Assembly: GCA_021849525.1 (NCBI GenBank)
Contig: JAJZSS010000084.1
Coordinates: 1-6,810, forward strand
Source: Chloroflexota bacterium
GTDB lineage: Bacteria; Chloroflexota; Anaerolineae; Anaerolineales; UBA4823
DNA: 6,810 nucleotides
Direction: 5' to 3'
Numbering within the stretch: position 1 is the stretch's first letter; each line of letters begins with the position of its first letter. The notes under the pieces are model-generated. The model was not told the DNA's origin, made no database searches, and saw only the letters and a list, made by a program, of their open reading frames with translations. The position numbers and the translations under genes are program-made. Positions 1 to 5,000 of this stretch are shown here, piece after piece.

Positions 1-10
1 AATTCGCAGG

Positions 11-2992
11 CTAAGGGCCGTTCCGCCGCAAGGCAAAGTTGATCACCTCTTCGATCGCCATGGATTTTCCTGCCTCCCAGGCTTCGGAGAAGTCTTTTTC
101 CCCCAATCGCTGGCGTAGAATTTCCACGTTTTCCTGGTACTCCACCAGCTGTGCCGGTGTGACCGGGATTTGCGCTGCCTCTCGCTGCGCGTCGGCTGCT
201 GCGTAAAGGCAGGTGGCCCGGTTCGACTCGTGCGCTTTCAGCGCCAGAGCTGCGAAGTTCGGCAGGACATAGGCAATATCCCCCCACGCATTCAACGCCT
301 GTTGCATCTCCAGTGCTTCGCAATAGTGCGCGAGCGCCTGAGTTTCATCTCCAAGCAGCGCCTCTAATTCCCCCAGATTCATGATTGCACTCGCCAGGCT
401 TTGTTTGATTTCTAGCTGGCGGAAAATGGAAATGGCCTCTTTGGTATAGTTTGCAGACCCCTGATAATCGCCCAAAACGCGGGCTACCTCCCCCAGGTTA
501 TTGAGGCATACTCCGACGCTGTAATCATCTTTCCGTTCCCGGTGAATTTTAAGACTCGCTTCATAAAACTCTTTCGCTTGCAAACAATTGCCCTGGAAGT
601 AAGCCGAATCCGCCAGACTACCATAATCATACGCCATACCCTCTCGATCCCCCAGGCGGCGATCGCTTTCCAGGCATTCTTGCAATAAGGCAATTGCCTG
701 TTCATCGTTACCCCGCGATGATTCCGCCGTCGCCAGGACGCGCAGCGTGCGCCGGGCCGCGACATCATCTCTCAACGCTTCCGAGATCGCCAGGCTGGCT
801 TCCAAAGCGTCAACGGCTTCTCCCGAGTCCCCCTGGCGCCAGGCAAGCGCTCCTGCGCCAAGAAGCACCCGCGCGCGTGCGCTCGATGTCGCCTGCACTT
901 GTTCGCGGTCGAAAAACGCCAGTACCTTATCCAACCACATGCGTCCTTCGCTCAGATAGCCTCGCAAACCCCAAAAACGTGACAAAAAGCCAGCCAAACC
1001 GGCGGCAGCTTCAACCTTTCCACTGTCGATCGCCCACTGCAGCGCCGTGCGCAGGTTTTTATGGTCCTTTTCCAGCTGTTCCAGGGTGGCTTTATGCGGT
1101 GCAGAGTACAACGCCGGTTCCGCCTCTTCAGCGAGCTTCAGGAACCATGACAGGTAATCGTCTCTTGCTGCCTCCTCCTCCCCGGTTAGGCGCAGCTGTT
1201 CGCCGGCAAACTGGCGGAAAAGCTCGTGCATGCTGTAGCTGCGCCTGGCATCGACCGCCAGCAACGATTTATCAACCAGAGCGGTGAGCAGCGCGTCATC
1301 AGCTCCTGCAACCTGCACGGCTGCATCCCGCTGAAAGCTTCCTTCGAAAACGGACAGGCGCTGCAGGCATTGCTGCTCTCGCTTCGATAGCAGACCCCAT
1401 GAATGCTCGAAGACCGCACGGATGCTACGGTGCCGTTCTGGAACGTCGTGCATCGTCGTGACCAGGGCCTGGAGCCCGTGTTTCAGCCTTTCTGCAATCA
1501 TCCGGCAGGAAAGGTCGCGTCCGACGCCGGCAGCCATCTCGATCGCCAGCGGGTTTCCCTCCACCATGCGGCATATTTGCCCAACTGCGCTGGCTTCACC
1601 TCCATAGAGTGAAAATTCACGGACCACCTGGCGCCTCTGCTGCAGGAACAGCTGCACTGCGCTGTAACCTTCGATGTCTTGCTGGTCTTCCTGCCTCGGA
1701 TAGGCTAGCCCATCGATCGCGAAGACATTTTCCACGCGCAAGCTCAACCTCTCCCGGGAAGTGACAATCAGGCTGATCTGCGGGGCGGTTTCCAGCAGTT
1801 CTTTGATCAGCCGTGTGGATTCATCGTCCTCGGTCAACAAATGCTCGAAGTTATCCAGCACCAGCAGCGTTTCCTTGTCCCGCAAGTGTTGGAGGAGCTG
1901 CTCGCGCAGTTCCTGTTTCCTTTTAATCAGGAGACCGATTGCTTCGGCGATGGCGGTCGCCAGGCTTTCCCCTGAATGGAGCGATGCCAGCGGGACAAAA
2001 AAACAACCATCTCGAAACGATCCAACCTGCCCTTCCGCCACCTTGAGCGCCAGGCGCGTCTTGCCGATCCCACCAGGACCTGTCAGCGTCACCAAGCGGC
2101 AAGCAGGTCCTTCGATCAATCCGGTAACCGCTGCAACTTCCTCTTCTCGCCCGAGGAATGGGGTCAGTTGGAGGGGAAGACGAGAAGGTTGGCAGGCATA
2201 TGATTGCGGAGTAATGCCGGCTTTGATCTGTTTGTAAAGGACCTGGGTATCTTCGGAAGGCTCGACCCCCAGTTCCTCCTCGAGCACCTGTTGGCAAAGT
2301 TTATAGTGGGCCAGGGCCGCGCTGCGCTGTCCGCAGAAGATGAGAGCGCGAATGATCTGCTGGTGGGCTTCCTCCCGCCATGGATCAAACTCTACCAGCC
2401 TTCGGGCATAGTCCAGGCTGTTCTCATACTCGCCACGCAGTTCATGATAGACACTCAACAGCAAAAAGGCTTTCATTGCCAGTTGGTGCAGCCGCTCGCG
2501 AGTGATCAGGACCCACTCCTCAAAGATCGAGCTGTCGTTGACAGAGAAGTGTTCCAGAAAATTACCGCGATAAACTGAGACTGCCTCCCGCATCCCTTCA
2601 GCACAACGATAGCAGGCTTCTTCCCGGCGGTGAAGGTGCCGCTCGGTGGCAGTCATGAGGGAGGTAAAGGCTTGAACATCCAGGTAGACATTCGCTTTTC
2701 TATTGAACTGCACCGACTCGCGGTTGATCGACAAATAAGGCGCTGTTGCTGTTTCATCACCAAGGGTCTGCCGCAGGTTCGCCAGCGCCTGGCGCAGGTT
2801 GCTGCGCGCCACTTGCTCTGGCCGGCCAGGCCACAAAAACCCCGCCAACTTTTCCCGGCTGTGCGATTGGTCAGAGTTTACCGCAAGATAGACCAACAAC
2901 GCTCGCACCTTGTTGGACTCGAAGCCGACCACTGCGTTTTCATCTCTGGTCGCTTGAAAAGCTCCCAGGAAAGAAAGGACCAAATGCGCCAT
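11..2992 (-). CDS. SARP/BTAD-family transcriptional regulator with STAND (NB-ARC-like) ATPase and TPR region
   Basis: Complete 993-residue cytoplasmic regulator, ATG to TAG. Residues 1-100 form an OmpR/SARP-like winged helix ('FESNKVRALLVYLAV', 'REKLAGFLWP', 'ARSNLRQALANLR'). Residues 103-258 are a bacterial transcriptional activator domain ('YLDVQAF', 'YRGNFLEHF', 'EEWVLITRERL', 'ALAHYKLCQQVLEEELGVEPS'). The STAND ATPase spans about 275-600: 'FLGREEEV', Walker A GPGGIGKT at 305-312, Walker B LLVLDNFEH at 376-384, sensor-like 'VTSRERL' at 410-416, 'GNPLAIEMA' at 479-487 and an MHD-like 'MHELFRQFA' at 588-596. TPR-like repeats run from about 705 to 930. All expected nucleotide-binding residues are present. 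By family knowledge it should be an ATP-controlled switch that binds DNA repeats; the signal, probably read by the TPRs, is unknown. ATG at 2992 is preferred over GTG at 3001 because an SD (AAGG, 3004-3001) lies 8 nt before the ATG and overlaps the GTG. It diverges from the small-protein/propeller operon. Confidence 0.93.
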   Translation of the reverse strand: MAHLVLSFLGAFQATRDENAVVGFESNKVRALLVYLAVNSDQSHSREKLAGFLWPGRPEQVARSNLRQALANLRQTLGDETATAPYLSINRESVQFNRKANVYLDVQAFTSLMTATERHLHRREEACYRCAEGMREAVSVYRGNFLEHFSVNDSSIFEEWVLITRERLHQLAMKAFLLLSVYHELRGEYENSLDYARRLVEFDPWREEAHQQIIRALIFCGQRSAALAHYKLCQQVLEEELGVEPSEDTQVLYKQIKAGITPQSYACQPSRLPLQLTPFLGREEEVAAVTGLIEGPACRLVTLTGPGGIGKTRLALKVAEGQVGSFRDGCFFVPLASLHSGESLATAIAEAIGLLIKRKQELREQLLQHLRDKETLLVLDNFEHLLTEDDESTRLIKELLETAPQISLIVTSRERLSLRVENVFAIDGLAYPRQEDQQDIEGYSAVQLFLQQRRQVVREFSLYGGEASAVGQICRMVEGNPLAIEMAAGVGRDLSCRMIAERLKHGLQALVTTMHDVPERHRSIRAVFEHSWGLLSKREQQCLQRLSVFEGSFQRDAAVQVAGADDALLTALVDKSLLAVDARRSYSMHELFRQFAGEQLRLTGEEEAARDDYLSWFLKLAEEAEPALYSAPHKATLEQLEKDHKNLRTALQWAIDSGKVEAAAGLAGFLSRFWGLRGYLSEGRMWLDKVLAFFDREQVQATSSARARVLLGAGALAWRQGDSGEAVDALEASLAISEALRDDVAARRTLRVLATAESSRGNDEQAIALLQECLESDRRLGDREGMAYDYGSLADSAYFQGNCLQAKEFYEASLKIHRERKDDYSVGVCLNNLGEVARVLGDYQGSANYTKEAISIFRQLEIKQSLASAIMNLGELEALLGDETQALAHYCEALEMQQALNAWGDIAYVLPNFAALALKAHESNRATCLYAAADAQREAAQIPVTPAQLVEYQENVEILRQRLGEKDFSEAWEAGKSMAIEEVINFALRRNGP

Positions 2993-3017
2993 AATGATCA
3001 CCTTCTATCGGGCTGGC

Positions 3018-3039
3018 ATTTCCTTACGATTTCCTTACG
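3018..3039. repeat. Perfect 11-bp tandem direct repeat, candidate operator of the adjacent SARP-type regulator
   Basis: The unit ATTTCCTTACG occurs twice with no gap and no mismatch (3018-3028 and 3029-3039). Regulators with the SARP winged helix plus BTAD are known to bind direct repeats spaced about 11 bp, one helical turn, next to the -10 of their target promoters. If the recognised heptamer is TTTCCTT (second copy 3030-3036), a TATTTA box begins exactly 8 bp further on at 3045, the geometry described for SARP targets. That choice of register is post hoc. Neither flank shows a third copy. Confidence 0.7.
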
Positions 3040-3044
3040 TTGGG

Positions 3045-3050
3045 TATTTA
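3045..3050 (+). promoter_or_regulatory. Candidate -10 box (TATTTA) downstream of the tandem repeat
   Basis: TATTTA sits 5 bp after the end of the second 11-bp repeat, so a bound SARP-type activator would occupy the -35 position. A transcript starting near 3057 would have a leader of about 50 nt before the small gene. An alternative plus-strand -10 is TATAAC at 3073-3078. Neither can be confirmed from sequence alone. Confidence 0.35.
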
Positions 3051-3070
3051 ACTTTAAATGAGATTAGGTA

Positions 3071-3076
3071 ATTATA
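3071..3076 (-). promoter_or_regulatory. Candidate -10 box (TATAAT on the minus strand) for the regulator gene
   Basis: Reading the minus strand, a perfect TATAAT consensus lies at 3076-3071, about 80 nt upstream of the regulator's ATG. No good -35 is found 16-18 bp further upstream. It overlaps the plus-strand TATAAC (3073-3078). The 11-bp repeats would lie just downstream of this promoter, a position suited to autorepression. This is a motif match only. Confidence 0.35.
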
Positions 3077-3094
3077 ACCAATTTCCAACCGGAT

Positions 3095-3100
3095 GGAGGA
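3095..3100 (+). promoter_or_regulatory. Ribosome binding site GGAGGA that fixes the small-protein start
   Basis: GGAGGA ends 7 nt before the ATG at 3108. The in-frame ATG at 3093 overlaps this site and has no SD of its own, so 3108 is chosen as the start. Confidence 0.8.
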
Positions 3101-3107
3101 TATTTCA

Positions 3108-3314
3108 ATGGGAGATGACCCAAGTTATTTCGCTTTGATGTTGCGCCTCTGGAAAGGGAAAAAGGAGGGGACCAGCGAATGGCACGCCTCGCTTGAAGAC
3201 CCCCATACCGGTGAGCAAAAAGGATTTGCGAGCCTGAAAGATTTGAACGCGTATCTGGTAAAGATAACAAAAAGCAGACATCCAGTAAATCGTGAAGAGG
3301 AGCTCAACCCATGA
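3108..3314 (+). CDS. Conserved small protein with SLEDPHTGE..GFASL motif, function unknown
   Basis: A 68-residue soluble protein, with no signal peptide or membrane segment. It opens with 'YFALMLRLWKGKKEG', then 'EWHASLEDPHTGE' (residues 24-36), then 'GFASLKDLNAYLVKI' (39-53) and a charged tail. The pattern suggests a short beta-hairpin (RLW...W.ASLEDP) followed by a helix. I recognise the motif from small hypothetical proteins in Chloroflexota, but know of no characterised member and no assigned function. The start is set by GGAGGA 7 nt upstream. Its last codons hold the SD of the next gene, and its stop overlaps that gene's start (ATGA), so the two are probably translationally coupled and cotranscribed. 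It lies directly opposite the SARP-type regulator, which makes it a candidate partner, anti-activator or chaperone-like accessory. That role is only inference. Confidence 0.8.
   Translation: MGDDPSYFALMLRLWKGKKEGTSEWHASLEDPHTGEQKGFASLKDLNAYLVKITKSRHPVNREEELNP
3296..3302 (+). promoter_or_regulatory. Ribosome binding site AGAGGAG for the propeller gene, inside the small gene
   Basis: AGAGGAG lies 8 nt before the ATG at 3311 and within the last codons of the small protein. Together with the ATGA stop/start overlap it supports the start chosen for the secreted protein and suggests coupled translation. Confidence 0.8.
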
Positions 3315-4870
3315 AACCAAGAAATCTTTCCTGCCAAAAAACAGTCATACCTTTCGGCATTCTGGTTAGCTTGATTACCCTGCTTATAGCCTCGTTCTCA
3401 TTTGGGTATCCGGTGAAAGCAATTGCCCCGTTGCTCCAGACGGCAAACACGCCTAATGTGGTATACACGATCTATTTGCCCGCCATTTACTCGAGTGGCG
3501 GGGGATCAAACCCGGTTCCAACCGCCACGCCTCCCAGTCCGACAGCTACACCCCCTGCCCAAGGGAATCCAATTGGCTTTTTCCTGCCCTGGGTAATTCA
3601 AGGGGAAGCGCACGCGACAGATGGACCCAGCCTGGCGGTCGATGCGAATGGAGGAGTCCACGTTGCCTATACAGCCTACACGTCGGATGCCAATGGCAAT
3701 CGACCCGCTTACTACACCTACTGCCCAAGTAACTGTACCAGCCAGGCAAGCTTCAGCGCCCCGGTCATTTTCAACGGAAAGATCGATCACGTCAACCTGG
3801 CTTTGGATGCACAAGGACACCCACGCATCATATGGGTCGGTTCCGATCCCCTTCAACAAAAACTTATCGCCTACGTCTACGCAGCGTGCAATACGGGCTG
3901 CACGAGTGCGGCAAACTGGCAAATGGCGCGTGTCGATGCCCTGGATAATGTCTTGCCGCATAACAGCCGCTTCTTCGCCATCGACCCGCAAGGACGTCCA
4001 GGCTTGATCTATTACATCAGCGGCATCGGGAGCGCGAGCGGTACCTATTTTGCTTACTGTGGAAGCAGCTGCACAAATGCGGCGAATTGGCGGTTTACCC
4101 GTATCTCCCCGGCAGAGTTGCGGTTTCCAGTCCTGGTTTTTGACCAGGCAGGATTGCCCCGAATTGCTGGTTCTTTTATGGACTACACAAGCGAGCCTGC
4201 ATTGGATTACCTGGTGTATCTGGAATGTGACGCCAATTGCCAGAAGGTTATCCAAGGGGCGTCCTTCCCCATTAAAACTTGCTTCTTATGCGACTCTCCC
4301 AACGGTTACCTGGATCTTGCTTTTGATTCTAACAATCACCCGCGCATGGCGCTTTACACCGGTGCTCTGGAGGCGGGCAGAGGTCTGGAAGCAAATATGC
4401 TCTACTATTTATTCTGCAGCACCAACTGCGGTGATTGGAATACATCAGATTGGAGCGGCTATTCGCTTGGGTTGCCAGTTGGAGTAGGCACTTACGCCCG
4501 CCTGGCGATTGACCCGCAGAACCGGCCACGCCTGGTCTACGAGGATGTGAGCTACGGGTTGGAGTATAGCTGGTGCAAATCAGGTTGTGAGACAACCAGC
4601 CCGGTCTGGCAAAACATGCTCGCCGATTCAAGCGCCGTACTCGACCAGACCGAGCCTGTCCCGCCGATCCCGCCCTGCCAGGTTGCCGGGTGGTTTACCG
4701 GCAAGCGGCCTTCCTTTGCCCTCGATTCGGCCGGAAACCCGCGCTTCGCCTACGATGCCGAGCACTGGCAGGGACTTGATCCAATCGATTACCCGCCAGG
4801 CACCCCCGGCTGCCCCGGTTTTAAGATGGACCAGATCAACGCCCGCTTCACGCTCTTCAACCAGCCTTAA
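3311..4870 (+). CDS. Secreted seven-repeat beta-propeller-like protein with C-x3-C motifs
   Basis: A 519-residue exported protein. Residues 1-37 are a Sec signal peptide (basic start, hydrophobic core about 11-33, cleavage likely after VKA-37 or AIA-39). 'YTIYLPAIYSSGGG' (52-65) and a Pro/Thr linker (69-82) follow, a secreted-protein style I associate with Chloroflexota. The body has seven copies of a strand motif of the form 'LAxDxxGxPRxxY', at about 107, 162, 221, 274, 335, 397 and 468, spaced 53-71 residues: one per blade of a seven-bladed propeller. Repeats 1-6 are each followed by an aromatic-rich strand with a C-x3-C pair (138/142, 193/197, 250/254, 306/310, 369/373, 422/426). The seventh lacks it but has isolated C456 and C501. 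No catalytic motif is recognised, so ligand binding or adhesion is more likely than enzymatic activity. It is cotranscribed with the small protein upstream. Confidence 0.88.
   Translation: MKPRNLSCQKTVIPFGILVSLITLLIASFSFGYPVKAIAPLLQTANTPNVVYTIYLPAIYSSGGGSNPVPTATPPSPTATPPAQGNPIGFFLPWVIQGEAHATDGPSLAVDANGGVHVAYTAYTSDANGNRPAYYTYCPSNCTSQASFSAPVIFNGKIDHVNLALDAQGHPRIIWVGSDPLQQKLIAYVYAACNTGCTSAANWQMARVDALDNVLPHNSRFFAIDPQGRPGLIYYISGIGSASGTYFAYCGSSCTNAANWRFTRISPAELRFPVLVFDQAGLPRIAGSFMDYTSEPALDYLVYLECDANCQKVIQGASFPIKTCFLCDSPNGYLDLAFDSNNHPRMALYTGALEAGRGLEANMLYYLFCSTNCGDWNTSDWSGYSLGLPVGVGTYARLAIDPQNRPRLVYEDVSYGLEYSWCKSGCETTSPVWQNMLADSSAVLDQTEPVPPIPPCQVAGWFTGKRPSFALDSAGNPRFAYDAEHWQGLDPIDYPPGTPGCPGFKMDQINARFTLFNQP
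3479..3502 (+). other. Intragenic inverted repeat (CCCGCCA / TGGCGGG)
   Basis: Perfect 7-bp arms (3479-3485 and 3496-3502) flank a 10-nt loop; an 8-bp palindrome, ACTCGAGT, lies at 3489-3496. It falls in the coding segment between signal peptide and Pro/Thr linker. There is no T-tract, so it is not a terminator. It may be a chance result of Pro/Gly codons. Confidence 0.4.
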
Positions 4871-5000
4871 CCAATTCGTTGTATGCGTCCGCAATACATC
4901 AGGATTTCCAGGATGAACAGGCTTAATACATACCTCAGGCAAAGATATCACTGTATATGATTTAGACCAATCTAGTTATCCTTTATTTAAAGAGTATGCC
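4871..5000. other. Intergenic gap between propeller and lipoprotein genes
   Basis: 130 bp with no supportable gene and AT-richer than its flanks. No convincing terminator follows the propeller stop: the small GTATGCG/CGCAATAC hairpin near 4882-4898 is imperfect with a tiny loop and no T-run. A TATATGAT box at 4954-4961 is a possible -10 for the lipoprotein but lacks a good -35. A weak SD-like AAAGAG lies at 4989-4994, 6 nt before the lipoprotein ATG. A 9-nt-period repeat occupies 4901-4927. Confidence 0.6.
4901..4927. repeat. Degenerate 9-nt-period repeat in the intergenic gap
   Basis: Three consecutive units read AGGATTTCC, AGGATGAAC and AGGCTTAAT; each begins AGG and the first two share AGGAT. 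The reverse complement resembles the 'CCTGTTCATCCTGGAAATCC' type of short intergenic repeat that I recall from several bacterial phyla. That resemblance is from memory, and only three degenerate units are present here. Confidence 0.5.

Larger units (their letters stand above)
2993..3107. promoter_or_regulatory. Divergent control region between regulator and small-protein operon
   Basis: This is the only non-coding DNA separating the start of the minus-strand regulator from the plus-strand small protein, so promoters of both must lie here or inside the opposite gene. It holds the regulator's SD at its left end, a perfect 11-bp tandem repeat (3018-3039), an AT-rich stretch (3045-3085) with -10-like boxes on both strands, and the small gene's SD at its right end. 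No -35 matching consensus is evident for either direction, which fits a promoter that depends on an activator. The assignment of promoters is inference. Confidence 0.7.

Noticed and set aside
694..1287. 197-codon plus-strand open frame opposite the regulator
   Set aside because: It lies wholly antisense to a gene with clear domains, and its product is low-complexity Pro/Arg/Ala with no recognisable motif. The shorter plus-strand frames between 170 and 3061 are rejected for the same reason.
2993..3001. GTG at 3001 as start of the regulator (three extra residues)
   Set aside because: The SD AAGG (3004-3001) overlaps this GTG, while the ATG at 2992 is at ideal spacing.
3093..3107. ATG at 3093 as start of the small protein (five extra residues)
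   Set aside because: It overlaps the GGAGGA that serves ATG 3108 and has no upstream SD.
3506..4255. 249-codon minus-strand open frame inside the propeller gene
   Set aside because: It is antisense to a repeat protein whose seven repeats and signal peptide are unmistakable; the antisense product shows no domain and no SD was seen.
3311..4870. Sialidase or other Asp-box hydrolase
   Set aside because: The repeats carry Asp and Pro-Arg but not the SxDxGxTW Asp-box pattern, and no catalytic Arg triad or other active-site signature could be recognised.
4882..4898. Terminator after the propeller gene
   Set aside because: The hairpin is short and bulged, its loop is too small, and no T-tract follows.
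4628..4951. 107-codon minus-strand frame over the end of the propeller gene and the gap
   Set aside because: It is mostly antisense to propeller repeats and has no SD or recognisable motif.
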